Part shown: positions 46,745-58,462 of the stretch, piece by piece | Numbering within the stretch: the stretch's first letter is position 1 | Layout: each line of letters begins with the position of its first letter | From: Glomus cerebriforme | Lineage: Eukaryota > Glomeromycota > Glomeromycetes > Glomerales > Glomeraceae | Direction: 5' to 3' | Length of the DNA: 64,000 nucleotides | Assembly (NCBI GenBank): GCA_003550305.1 | Contig: QKYT01000053.1 | Coordinates: forward strand, 248,714 to 312,713 | The notes under the pieces: generated by a model | Database searches by the model: none | Seen by the model: the letters and a program-made list of their open reading frames with translations, nothing else | What the model was told of the DNA's origin: nothing | Program-made: the position numbers and the translations under genes

Positions 46745-46960
46745 TTTTTTCGCAGGTTGCCCAATAAGGGGACGTCTAAATCCGGGCGTGAGTGCGTGAC
46801 ACACTATATAATTTGTCACCCGTGTCATACCCTCTGATTTTCGATATGAAAATCCTATTAAGTTCTTAATGTTGTAATGCCGGCCAAAAATTACAGGATC
46901 GAACCCGGCTTTAGTAACCCCCAATAAGGCAATAAATAGTGTTGGTTTTTTACACATACC
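46745..46960. repeat. GC-richer islet of about 210 bp, possible SINE-like or other dispersed repeat
   Basis: Base composition changes sharply against the surroundings. Both ends carry 'cccaataagg' (46758 and 46919). On the minus strand a near B-box (GGGTTCGATCCTG, about 46906) is present, but no convincing A-box was found and no tRNA cloverleaf can be drawn. Contains paired 'gtgacac' and 'gtcaccc' words. Assignment uncertain. Confidence 0.35.
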
Positions 46961-47142
46961 TTAAATGGTATGCATTAATGCATTATAAATATAGAGTATA
47001 TGCTGGATGATTAATTATTATTCCCGGTTTTATTAATAATCAAAAAAATGATGATCAATCTGTATTTGTAATGTAAATTTGATTATTCAAAAGTTATATA
47101 AAAAAGCATTGATTTTCTTTTTTATAATATTTTTTATTAAAA

Positions 47143-48203
47143 ATGTCTACTGCTAGATTGCCATGTTATTATATTTCTCATGGAGGTAAGTATTAATTTG
47201 GCTCTTGTAGTTTGATTATATTAATTCATAATATCAATTCAATTTGATCACATTACTTTTAAGGTCCAACAATTTTGATTGAGGAAGAGGATAAGGCTCA
47301 TCAATGGATTAAACGATGGGGAAAATCAATTATCGAAGAAATTAAGCCAAAAGCTATAGTTGTTATTTCTGCTCACTGGGAGACAACCAACATCATCAAA
47401 GTAACGAACTTTCCAGATAAAACACCAATTATCCATGATTATTATGGATTCCCAAAGATACTCTATCAACAAACATATGACGGCAAAGGTTCTCCGGAGG
47501 TAGCAAAGAAAATTGTAAATTTATTAACTCAGGTATATCTATTCAAATTATAAAATTATTTAGTGAATCGTCATTATTTAACGGTTTGTTTTCGTTTAGG
47601 CTGGATTCGAGGCGGAATTGGATGATAAGAGAGGATTCGATCATGGATGTTGGATACCAATGAAAATAGCAATTCCAGAACCCGGAGATTTGCCTATTGT
47701 ACAAATATCTCTTACTCGCAAAGCATCCTATGAACATCACATTAAAGTTGGTCAAGCGTTGGCTTCTCTTAGGTAAGACTGAAAGTGACTAATTATTTTT
47801 ATTTAACTTTATTAATTTTTTTTTTTTTTAAAGAGACGAAGTTCTTATTGTTGGTTCGGGATCATTGGTTCATAACTTAAAAGAAACATTTTCTGTACTT
47901 AACAAAGAATCAAATACAATTGAAGATGATTATGTAGCTCCATACGTGGAACCATTTGACACTGATATCGAAGAATTTTGTACCAAATTCACTGGAAAAG
48001 AACGTGATCAAAAATTAATTGATCTAATTAGTCATCCTTTATTAAGACAAGCTCATCCAACAGACGATCATCTAGTCCCTTTACATATTGCAGCAGGTGC
48101 TGCTGGTGATGATCAAGGATCTAAATTGTACACAGGATATTTTGCTGCTTTAAGTATGAGTGCCATTGGTTTTGGTAACCAACCAACTAAACCTATATAT
48201 TAA
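47143..48203 (+). CDS. DODA-type class III extradiol ring-cleavage dioxygenase
   Basis: Four exons: 47143-47185, 47264-47532, 47600-47772, 47834-48203; 284 aa. The start MSTARLPCYYISHGGGPT carries the first metal His (SHGG); then VVISAHWETT (second His), PIIHDYYGFP and KRGFDHGCWIPM (third His region), IVGSGSLVHNL, and HPTDDHLVPLHIAAGAAG near the C-terminus. This is the LigB/DODA superfamily (plant and fungal 4,5-DOPA dioxygenase, bacterial YgiD). These Zn- or Fe-dependent enzymes cleave catecholic substrates. The true substrate cannot be read from the sequence; DOPA or another catechol is possible. All metal-binding blocks look intact. Isolated gene, no pigment cluster around it. Confidence 0.9.
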
Positions 48204-48700
48204 TTAATACATAGTAATTTATAAAAAGTTGAATGGCCTTATTATATGTAAATTTACAAAGAGAAAGGTTTTTCTATGTTAAAAGAGCTATTATTCAGAA
48301 AATTTTTGAAAAAAAATAAAAATTTGATTTTACATTACATTATTTTAAATTATAAAATTTTTAGTATAAATTATGATTTTTCGACCGTCAAAATGATATA
48401 CTGTATAATTCTGCTTGTCTCTTTAATCTTCCTATTTCATAAAGAAACATATGAATTGTAGTTATTGGAGGAGGGTAAAACACAAAGGGATGAAAGGATA
48501 TTATTTATTCATGTACTAAAAATACCCAAAATATGTCACTTTAATATAGACTTTGCGAACTTTAATTTCTTGAAATTTAGTATTTTAATACAGTGCAAAA
48601 AGTATCAACTTCGTGGGTCAAGTCATACGCCCTTTCCCCTTAGGTTACACCCACCGATTATACATGTTACCCTAGTATTAGTCAGATGACTGTCAGATGG
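48204..48700. other. Intergenic spacer
   Basis: AT-rich with short chance open frames. A GC-richer edge at about 48605-48660 may belong to the hairpin element that follows. Confidence 0.5.
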
Positions 48701-48710
48701 CATAATATGT

Positions 48711-48842
48711 CGTAATGCCGTAATGCCATAATGTCGTAATGTAGTATAATTATTACAGTGTACTGTAAATCGGCATTATGGCATTATGGCATTACGACAA
48801 TTCGACAATGGTAATTAATTTCGACATTACGGCGGCGCCGTA
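48711..48842. repeat. Hairpin element built of CGTAATGCC words
   Basis: The arms 48711-48733 and 48774-48796 are complementary in 22 of 23 positions (words 'cgtaatgcc', 'gccataatg'). A second small palindrome follows (ttacggc-ggc-gccgtaa, 48826-48842). Probably a MITE or its remnant. No target duplication identified. Confidence 0.65.
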
Positions 48843-48899
48843 ATAATTCGGCATTGCCTAAACCTAATTCGCCCCCATGTATACCCACCAATTCACTGG

Positions 48900-49239
48900 A
48901 AACTTTACATGATATAAAGATATCGTTGATAGATATATAGTTTAAAGTACAAGTAGAATGAAAAATAATTAAAATGGAATAATGTTGCGATCATTAAAAT
49001 AATATAGACAATGTGGGATTTAAAAATAATAAGTGCAAAATGAAAAATATTTTTGTTGAAGTAATATGAGGATTAATATTTATAAAAGTTTTATCTAATG
49101 ATTATGGGAAACTAAGCAATGTAGGAAATATAATCTACCCAAGATGCTGAATTCCTTTGAATATAATTAATAAATAAAAATATAATTAAAACATAAAATG
49201 ATTTAAATATTGTCAAAACATAATTTCTAAATTGCCAAT
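48900..49239. other. Spacer downstream of the IQGAP-related gene
   Basis: AT-rich. Expected to contain the polyadenylation site for the minus-strand gene. No other feature seen. Confidence 0.5.
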
Positions 49240-52200
49240 TTATGCCTTTCTTTTAGAAAATGTCTTGTTCAACAATTGTAACAGCTTGGAAACATTAAGT
49301 TGAACATATTCAAGATCAAGAGATAGTATGTTATCTTGTTGCTAAATATAATAAATAAGGGTTAATATTTTATCAAAGATTTAAGTAATTATAAGCATAA
49401 AGCCCATATACCTTTTCTAGAAGATCGTCTAATTTAAGATCCATCTCTAAAATTGGAGCATCACGTCCCTTATAATGCAAAGCAATAATGAATGTTCCAG
49501 GAACAGGTGAAGTTAGATTGAAAAAAATATTCTGTCGCCTAATTAAGATAAAAATTGGGGGTTATGAATATATGAAACAGAGAAAATAAAAAAACTTTCT
49601 CTAAAATTATAACACACCTATTCTCAGGCACACTTGTTTCAACTATGATCCCATCTTTTTCTAAATTGGCATGTGTAAATTTGTACGGACCCAAAACCTT
49701 TATTTTTTGACTTTTTTCTTTACCGCCTAATTTTACTACACTCGCACCAGGTCCTCCTATGGCATCCTTTGAAGTCTGTTGTCTAACATTCAGTAAATAT
49801 GCTTTATAACTATCTAATTGACTTCTTAAATAATTGTTATGGTCACAGATTGTTTTATAAACTGATTCAAGAGATTTTATTTCTTCGTTAACCTTTTCTC
49901 GAAGGTTACCAAGGTGAACTAATTCCTGTGAAACTTCTTCGGTCATAAGTTTATATCCATCTCTTCGATTAATTACATGAGCTTCCTCTAGCTCTCGAAG
50001 CATTTCTTTAACTTTAATTCCTTTGCGAACAAGAGTGGCATCTTTTGCAGTTGCTGCCGCTTCAGCTATTGTAGTTAAATCAATTTTCTGCCTATTAGCA
50101 ATTCGTGGCATAGATCGAATGATTTGCACAAAAATCGATTTTGTTTCCATATATAAAATGTCATTTTGTGTCACACTATTGTCAGACATAAGTGCTGTGG
50201 CGATATCTAAAGTTGAAAATTACGTAAATAAGTAAGTATATTATTGTCATACATCGCAAATAGCCAAAGGGCCTATTATAAACCTTGTATAGGAGTCTCC
50301 CAACGACTAAATAATGGAAGCTCGACAGTTTTATTTTCTTTTCTAGGGACTTGAGCTGGAGCTAATCCAATTTCTTCCAAAATTATGCGTAAATGACTCT
50401 TATCTGATGGCGCCTATATAAGAGGTTCAAATAAAGACACTCTTAAAAAGAATATAACATCTAATAGATAAAATATTACAAATTTCAAGATTATATACCA
50501 AACCATCTAAATGTTGTGACAACAATGCATGTGTGTTGTATATTTCATTTAACGTTATTTGTAGCATTAAGTCTTTTTTTGAAAGAGCAACATATTGATC
50601 CATCTAAAAAAAAATTACACAATATAAAATCAATATCTTTAACTATTTAAAATTTATCATTGTTTCTAAACATACCTCTAAACTCTCATAAAAATCACCC
50701 ACTTCACATAATTCCATCAAAAATTTATTTATCCTCTGTTTATTATTTTCAATAAAAGGATTCAACATAATCATAAATTCTTCCTTTGAATAAGTAGGCT
50801 TATTTGCTAAATTTTGTATCATTTTAGCAATCTATCAATAAAAAACAAGAAAATCATAAATAAAATGTACTTAAAAATACATCATTTAATAAAAAATCGT
50901 AAAATACCATGGTCAATGTTCTTATTGGATATGTGCCTGGTACTCCTTCCACTAACATATATGCTTGTGGTGTGACAATGGCCGGATTGACAAATCTCAA
51001 GAAGAAAAATCCACCAATTAATGTACATATCATAAACTCTGATGCGTCAGGATATTTTCGCTACATCATGATAAAAATGAATAAATACATATATTTTGGG
51101 TTAATTTTTAAAAATGAAAACTTACCTTCGTTAACGACTTAATTTGTTTACAAATCCATCGAATACCATAAGGCACATGGTCGATAGATTGTATTATAGT
51201 TGTGATGAAAGAGTTCGCGATGTCTATCAACATCTTTATGCGAGGTGTTATAATAACTTGAACATTGGTATTAGCCGCGGCAACATCAGGAGTTACAGCA
51301 CGTGAAAGTTCGGGTGGTAATGAACCGTTATTATCCTCCTCAATTTTTTTCACCATTTGTTCATATACTTTTAGTGGATTAATTTCCAAATTTAAGTCTT
51401 TATGTTCTATTAGATCATTTATTCGTTCTGAAAGCACAGTTTTTAGATAACCCTGCCCAGGACCTCTACGCGTATACGTTGTCATCATACGCGATACAGG
51501 TGTATTTGCTCGAAGCAGAGAATTGAAGTCGTTTGTGGTTTCAAATTGTGCTGATAGAACAGACTAAATGAAAAGAACAATTCAGTAAAAAAAACTATAA
51601 TAATATAGTTTTCATTATGTGAATTTAATAACTTACTTGAAACATCGTTAACAATAAATGTTCTTCTCTGCTTTCATATTGATTTCCATACAGTGTAAAC
51701 ATTACAGTTTGCAGCAGAGTATCAATCTCTGTCAGACTTACTAAACGACATAAATTTGCAATATGTCGCGGTTCTGTTTGAAGGAGGAAAAAAAGGTTTC
51801 CATATTGATTCATTTTACGATGATCCGGAAAGGCGAAAACTTGTTGATCCGACTCTTCGAAATGACTTTCTACTTCTTGTTTCTATATTAAAGAATGAAA
51901 AAGAAATTGATTTTTGTTTTAAAAAAAAATTATATATATATATATATAAATTATTAAATTAAACTACCTCATCTAATGCCATTCTGTTTGCAATTAATAA
52001 GGCAATTCGTGAATCCAAATAGCGAACATCTCGTTCCAGAACGAAATTTTTTTTGGATTGTGCTGAAATTCGACCTTTTAAATCTCGTAATCGTTTTTGT
52101 GCTAAAATAAGTTAAAAAATTTTGCATAAGAATTGCAATTTGTATTGCATTTTTCGCGTAATTAAATAAATTTCCATCACATTTCCTATATAAAACACGT

Positions 52201-52500
52201 AATAATGTTCTAAATAAATTATAATTTCGTGATAAATTGACGAATATTCGATTCTCCACAAAAGGTAATCGCATCACGCGTAGAATGCTCATAATTTGAA
52301 GTCAATATGGTACCTCTCGCTAAATCATCTTCAACTTCTATATCCTGTTCAGCAGCCATAGAGTATAGTGCCGTTACAGAATATCTCGTGCTGGAACGAC
52401 CAGTAAAAGTTCCCGATGTATCTCTTCGCGGAGCATTTCGTGGACGTGAACTTGGTGAGATGGGAATCCCAAAACTTGCTAAAACACTCTGACGTTCCAT
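49240..52500 (-). CDS. IQGAP-related Ras-GAP domain protein
   Basis: Minus-strand multi-exon gene; ATG at 52498-52500 ([18 protein letters not shown]), TAA at 49240-49242. After a Ser/Arg-rich N-terminus (residues 1-60) come a coiled-coil exon ([32 protein letters not shown]), then [36 protein letters not shown] and the RasGAP domain ([31 protein letters not shown], then a [16 protein letters not shown] exon at about 50930-51060). The RasGAP_C region follows ([28 protein letters not shown]) with a coiled coil between. The last exon ends in [19 protein letters not shown]. The order matches the C-terminal half of IQGAPs. No calponin-homology domain or IQ motifs lie upstream, so it resembles short forms such as S. 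pombe Gap1 or Dictyostelium DGAP1. The junction after exon 1 is uncertain. Confidence 0.82.
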
Positions 52501-53396
52501 TTATTCGTTTTAACGCTATCTCTTATATTCGATAGGATTTTTTTTTTGAATAATTTTTAAAGTGTACTACAATGTACGTAAAATTTTCAGTGCAAGTTAT
52601 TTTCGCTGGTGAAAGGTTGAAAGGTTGAGAATTGAATTTTTTTTTAACATTAATTATAGCTCTAATGATAAGAATTTCGCGGCATCCCCTTTTATAGCAA
52701 TAATGTTTTAATAACGTCTCCAGAGTTTCAAAAAAGCAACAGTCGCACAGTTTTAGCTAATTGTTGGACATATACAGATTGTTTTCCGCAGTAAGGAATA
52801 TTTTTCCAATACTAAGCACCCCCAAGTTAATTTCGACAACAGTATACAGTCAGTATTTCATGTTTAAAGCTAAGGAGGGTGCTTAATTTCGGGAGCTTAA
52901 TGACCCAGAAATTGCCTTCTTTGTATCTTTTTTCAAGAATAAAATTATTGACTACTTTTAGGCATGATCAACAAATTATGATCACGTGAATATAAATTTT
53001 CTGTAAATTTGTATTTGTGGCGCAGTAAATAAACTGTTGATTTAAATTAAACACCAGATGTCCCTCACAAATAATACGAGATTTGGCTATTATTAAATGG
53101 GTAATTAATTTTAATATATGCAGAAAATAGCAAAGCAAAAAAAAATAATAAAAGTAGGTTAGTAATCATGTTATATAAATTAAAACTTCATTTCTTTAAT
53201 TCCTTTCCATTTAGAATGAAAATTTCAAATGGTTAGTCGAAAGATTATCAATAACAAAAATAGTTATTTTTGAAACTGTAAATATATGGCGAAATGCATA
53301 TCAAATCTATTGACATCTTTATGGCGTTACTTTTTAACCATTCTCCAAAAAATTTTTTGTTCTTTTTGATATCAGTCAATATATAAAACAACTAAA
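52501..53396. other. Divergent intergenic region (IQGAP-related / DUF202)
   Basis: About 0.9 kb between two starts on opposite strands. No transposon ends or RNA gene recognised. Promoters of both genes should lie here. Confidence 0.5.
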
Positions 53397-53955
53397 ATGG
53401 CTTCGCAAAACCTTACTGACGACAGGCAACTTCAATCCTTGTCATTAAATGACAGTGAGCTTGTTGAAATAAGGTATGTCGTTATTAAATTGTTAAATAT
53501 TGAAATGAACGAAAAAGAAAATAATAATTTTTTTTCTTCCACAACTTATAATCTTATTTAACCGATTGAAATAGAGGTGAGAATCAAAAGTTATTAAATA
53601 GTATTTGTTAAAATTTTAATGATATTCTCTCTTTGTTATAATAGCTCGACAGAGAACATTTGAGGGAGCATATTGGAGAACATGCCTGTCCTCTTTTGGA
53701 TTCGCATTAATCATCCTACGAATTTTTGAGAAAGAATTTTTTAGTATTGGGCTGATTTTCGTAGCATTTGGAGGAGCAATGTTATGTATTTCAGCGTTAA
53801 GACGACGAAATAATTTGGATATTTTTGACAAAAGTAAACCGTTCGTTACGAGTGGAGGTTATGTTGTATTAACTGGTGGTATAGCTACGCTTACATATTT
53901 GGCTTTATTGATAATGATATTAAGATTAGAGGAGCCTAAAACCAAAAATGGATGA
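53397..53955 (+). CDS. DUF202 (YidH-like) three-helix membrane protein
   Basis: Exon 1 53397-53473 (MASQNLTDDRQLQSLSLNDS); main exon from 53645 or 53654 to 53955. The main exon encodes ARQRTFEGAYWRTCLSSFGF, ALIILRIF, then FSIGLIFVAFGGAMLCISAL and TGGIATLTYLALLIMILRL: three hydrophobic helices with the DUF202 signature 'A..RTF..A..RT.L...' at the start. Length about 137 aa. Stand-alone DUF202 proteins are membrane proteins of unknown function; the same fold is fused to VTC polyphosphate polymerases in fungi. Exon 1 ends in phase 2 while the acceptor at 53644 needs phase 1. This is solved either by a 2-nt exon (AG, 53575-53576) or by using the AG at 53652-53653 as acceptor. Confidence 0.75.
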
Positions 53956-54820
53956 TTACGATATGTAATTTTACATTTTCAATCATATAACATTATAATT
54001 TCATTTTACTTTTCAATTTTATTTAAATTTTGTTCTTTCTTCTATAAAATGTTCAGTATTACTTGAAATTTTCCCTGTCATTTCACTTCCTAATGCTTAA
54101 ATTAAATCGGAAAGGCTTTTTATATTTTCTCAAAATAATTAACAACCATTAAAAATCAATCATTCCTTCATCTGATGACTTTTAAAATAGACATGTTCAA
54201 TAGTTATTTTCTTGTCTTTTGAGTATTAAATTTAATTCTTTAAATATCTTCCCAAAAAAATTCATAACTCTCTACTAGTATACATTTTATTCATTATTGT
54301 AAATTTTTCAATATCTAAATTCTTTCATTTTCATGATCTGTTAACAGTAATGTAATTGTTCTTATATTTATAAATCTTTATAGTTTATTAGTTTATTTTT
54401 TTTTCTTATTATAATTCTTAAATTACTTATTAAATCACTTAAAACTAAAATAAGATAATTAATTTAGTAAAAATATATTTTTTAAAAAAATAAATTATAT
54501 TTAATTATCCAAAGTCCAAACCTTTAAATATAATATAAATAAACATAATACTTATATACTATTTATATTATATTTTTCCAATATTAAATATTATTTTTTT
54601 GCAAAGATTTTGGATAAAAAGTTTGGAAAGATGTTTAATTTCAACAGTTTTTTGATTTAAAATCTATTTAAAAAAATTTATTTAAAAAAAAAAATAAATT
54701 TTAGTAATATTTGGATTTTTTTAATAATTTATAACTTTTATATAATCTTTATAATATCTGAAAATTTAACTGGTTCATATTTATTAAATGCAAATTTAGC
54801 TTATCTCTTTCCAGGTATAT
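53956..54820. other. AT-rich gene-free region
   Basis: Short open frames only, many A/T homopolymers. Nothing recognised. Confidence 0.6.
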
Positions 54821-54829
54821 TTACTAATT

Positions 54830-55240
54830 TCATTTTTTGTTTTTTATTTGTATTTTGCATTCTTTCTTCTCTAACTTCCTTTTTTTTTTTATTATTTAGG
54901 TCAAATTTTTGTAATTTTATTTTTCATTTATTTATTTATTTTTATTTTTATTTTTTTTCTAACTTTCTTTCTTTTTTTTTTTTTTTCTTTTCTATTTAAA
55001 TTAGCTCTTTATTTTTTAGGTTTCATTTTTATTTTCAGTAAGTTTTTTTTGTTCTAATCTCTTCTTTTTCTGCTCTTTAGTATTTCAGTCTTTAAATAAG
55101 TTTTCTTTTTATCTTTTTTGTTTTTTTTTTTATTTTAATTACCCTTCTTTTTTTTTTCTTTATTTACTTCTTCCTTTTTTCTTTTTTTTTACTTATTTTT
55201 TTTATTTATTTCTTCTTTTTCTTTTTTTTATTTAATTTAG
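54830..55240. repeat. Long polypyrimidine (T/C) tract
   Basis: About 400 bases in which the plus strand is almost only T with interspersed C and A ('ctttctttctttttt'-like). Strong strand asymmetry, simple-sequence character. It borders the hAT remnant. Confidence 0.75.
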
Positions 55241-55425
55241 AGTTGTAAGAGTTACATTACATAAGTTACAATATATATAAGTTATATTGTAAGTTATATC
55301 AATCTTTTGTAATTTACATTTTATATTATAAAAATAATTGATTTAAATTTAATATACAGTATTATGTAATTTATATTTTCTAAAATATGTTTATATTTTT
55401 CAAAAAACATTTTAAAATTTTAAAA

Positions 55426-56998
55426 CTAAAATTTGTCTTCAAATTCATCCAATTCTTTCTTCAAATCTAAATAGTATTGAAAATCTAAATCAGAAAAATC
55501 AAATTCACTACTAATTTCTTGCTTATTATTACCTTCAGCTATTTCTTTTAAAGTTTTTTTTTGCAATATTCTTTTCTCCAAAATAATTTGTTTTTTATTA
55601 TGCATAATATTCACAAATTCCAAAATATAATAAACAATTTTTTCTACTCATTCTTCATTCAATCTATTTCGTAACTTTGAATAAATAAAACCAAAAGTTG
55701 AACAATTTCTTTCATTAGCTACTAATATTGCTAGTATTGAAAGTATTTGAATAGTTACATTACTAAAAATTAGATATTTTTCTTTTATTAAATTTCATCA
55801 ATTTACAGGTTTTTGAGTTATATCTTTCCATAAGTAACTAGATGCAAAGTTATCTATTTTTTAACATACTTGGCAAATTCTATTAAAATTATATCTTGAT
55901 ATTTTTCTTTTACTAATTCTATAATTTTCTTTCAATAATAGGATTAAATATATATATATTAAGCTGATTACTATAATATTGTGAATCTAATTTATAAGCA
56001 ACAATTACAGCTAGATTATATAAGAAGTTCTTCCACTGACTTGAACTAAAATTTTCAATCAGTACATCATAAATAGTATCAGATAAATTAGTATTATTTT
56101 ATATATATACTTTAAGTTGTATTCAAGATATGCAATTGAAATTATTGATTTATTCTCTTTTAATTTTTTAATATAGATAGCAAATTATTCTAAAAAGTTT
56201 TGAAGTTTTTTAAGATTATCCCAAAAGATATTATTGGTAATAAGTGATTCTGTTTTATTATCAAGATTAAAATAATTTTCAGCAATAATAGATCAAATAG
56301 CTAATTTGATACATAATAAATAGTCAAGATAAGAATATAAAGAGTCTCATTGTATTTTACAAAGTAAAACCAATGCAATTTTCTTTTTATATTTTCTTTG
56401 TGTAAGTATTTAAGTATAGCAAGTACTACTTAATTCAATACTAAGAATATTTTTTATCCATAAATGAATTTTATGTATCCAATAGTTAAGAAAAGTTTTC
56501 TTCAGATATTTTTACTTTATATTTGATGTATTGTCCATAATAATTATATTAAATTTATTAATACTAACTTCTTTCTTACTAGTAGTCTTAAGTTCTTCTA
56601 CTATATTTTCTGCAATGTGTCATTTCTCTTTAAAAGCAGTTACTTTAAAAAATATTGATTTCAATGCTGAAATCATATAATTTACAATAGAAATTTTTAA
56701 ATATTTGACTATCTATCACTTATTAAACAATAAGTAAAAAATTTAGATAGTACTAAATTAACAATTAATTTTAAATATTCAAATTCCTGATTTGAAAAAG
56801 TGAAGCATGAAGAAATTTTAAAAAAAAGTTAGAGTTATGAAATTTCAGTTTTCACATTATATTTTTCAATATGTTTTTTAAGTCATAAAGCATTTTTAGT
56901 CCATATATCAGAACAAGTTTTACATTTATATTTTTTTTTTCATTAAAATCAGTAGTAACTTCAAACTCATACCAAAAATTTCCTTTTGCTTTAGGCAT
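55426..56998 (-). pseudogene. hAT-family transposase pseudogene (minus strand)
   Basis: Start at 56998 (MPKAKGNFWYEFEVTTDFNE) followed by a BED-type zinc-finger (CKTCSDIWTKNAL, then LKKHIEKYN after an in-frame stop). The middle is full of stops and frameshifts. The C-terminal hAT dimerisation block is recognisable at about 55640-55730 (LAILVANERNCSTFGFIYSK, then LRNRLNEE; family: 'SERNWSTFGFIHSK.RNRL'). It ends in an acidic tail at 55426. Different from the plus-strand hAT remnant at 40.5-42.7 kb in its motif sequence. Inactive. Confidence 0.8.
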
Positions 56999-57400
56999 AA
57001 TATCAAATAAAAAATATCAGAAAAAATAAATCAAAAGAATTTCATGTTAAGCATAATAATATTTATATGATTTAACATTACTCAAATAATCAATTTATAA
57101 AATCATGAAAATGATGCAATTCACATTTAATTTAAAAAATTAGAATTAATGTAACTTAAATTTATTTCTGAAATATTCTGATATTTTTTTTAAAACTTTC
57201 TAATGTAAGTTACAATATTACTTACATAACTTAAATTATAATTTACAGCTAAAATTTTTAAAATACCATAATTTTACAATTTTAATTTTATTTATTCTTT
57301 CTTTTTATATACTTTTTTTTTCATCATTTTCTTTAGGATACTTTGGCTTGATTGTTTAATAATATAAATAATAAAAAAATAAAAAAAAATTAAAAAAATA
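56999..57400. other. AT-rich spacer between hAT pseudogene and MITE
   Basis: May contain the 5' end of the hAT element. No terminal inverted repeat identified. Confidence 0.4.
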
Positions 57401-57404
57401 TGTA

Positions 57405-57590
57405 TAGTCGTCCCCCTCTATAGGCACCCCCTATTTAGTCACACCTCTCTTATAAGCACATTTATGCTTGGCTCAAGTTACTAATAATATTATTAAAAAA
57501 ACCTCCTCTATAGTCACATCATATAGGTTTTTTATAATCACACCTTTTTTTTTCAGTTCTGAGGGGTGTGATTATATAGGAGGATGACTG
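57405..57590. mobile_element. 186-bp MITE with pogo/Tigger-like ends and TA duplication
   Basis: The left end TAGTCGTCCCCCTCTATAGG and the right end read inwards, CAGTCATCCTCCTATATAAT, form diverged inverted repeats. TA flanks both sides (57403-57404 and 57591-57592). The element contains further paired 'tatagtcacac' and 'ataatcacacc' words. The 'CAGTC.TCCTC' start and TA target are typical of pogo/Tigger-type elements. Confidence 0.75.
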
Positions 57591-57592
57591 TA

Positions 57593-58462
57593 TTTACTTT
57601 TATTATATTAATATGATGTTTAATTTAATAAATTAAAAATCCTATAAAATAAATAAATAATTTCTATAAATAAAAATTTATTATTTAAACCTATTTTTTA
57701 GGATTATTACAAATAAGATATATAACAGAATATTACAATTAGATTTATCCTATACTTTATATATATATATAAAAAAAATTATTACTTATATTTATAAAAT
57801 AATTAGATATTTTGATTATAATAAATTTATAATTAAAAGTAAGTAAAACTCAAAATAAATTAACAAAAAAACTTATTTTTTATTATTAAACAATAAAATA
57901 AAAAAAAAAGTATTAATCATAATTTTTTATAATTATAAAATTTCAAATAATTAAATATAATAATTTGAGTAAATCTAGATCTAATATGAGGATAAAACAT
58001 TTATATATTGTTAGGATGTTCTTAATTCAATAATTTTTAACTAAAATTAAGAAATTTTTTTTTTTTTTAGAAATCTTATATAACTTAAATTTCAATTTTA
58101 AAAAGAAACAAAATTGCCTTTTTTGATCTATATAATATTATCCAAGTATCCAAAAGTAGAAATTTTGGCCAAAATTAAGAATATGACGAATATATGATAA
58201 ATAGGATTTTATATCTCAAAAAAATTTTAAGTCTCTAGAATAAATAGTAAAAATAAAAATCAAAAGATATAATATGAGAAAATAATAAATAGATATAGAT
58301 TATTTCTAATAATTTAATATAATAAATTAATAAATAATATTTTAATAATTAATTATATTTATAAAAAAATATAATTTAGTTTTATAAAAATATATAAATA
58401 TATTTCAAAATTTTTTAAAACAATTAAAAGAACTATAATTGAAAATTTTTTATTAAAATTTT
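57593..58462. other. AT-rich desert
   Basis: No gene. 58155-58245 resembles 1730-1835 ('aaattttggccaaaatta', 'gataaataggatttt', 'ttttaagtct'), an old dispersed repeat. Confidence 0.5.

Noticed and set aside
46890..46945. Possible tRNA gene on the minus strand (GGGTTCGATCC)
   Set aside because: No acceptor stem, D-arm or anticodon arm can be paired around it.
51756..51962. Plus-strand frame at the RasGAP gene
   Set aside because: Antisense to the conserved coiled-coil/RasGAP exons and ending in an AT microsatellite.
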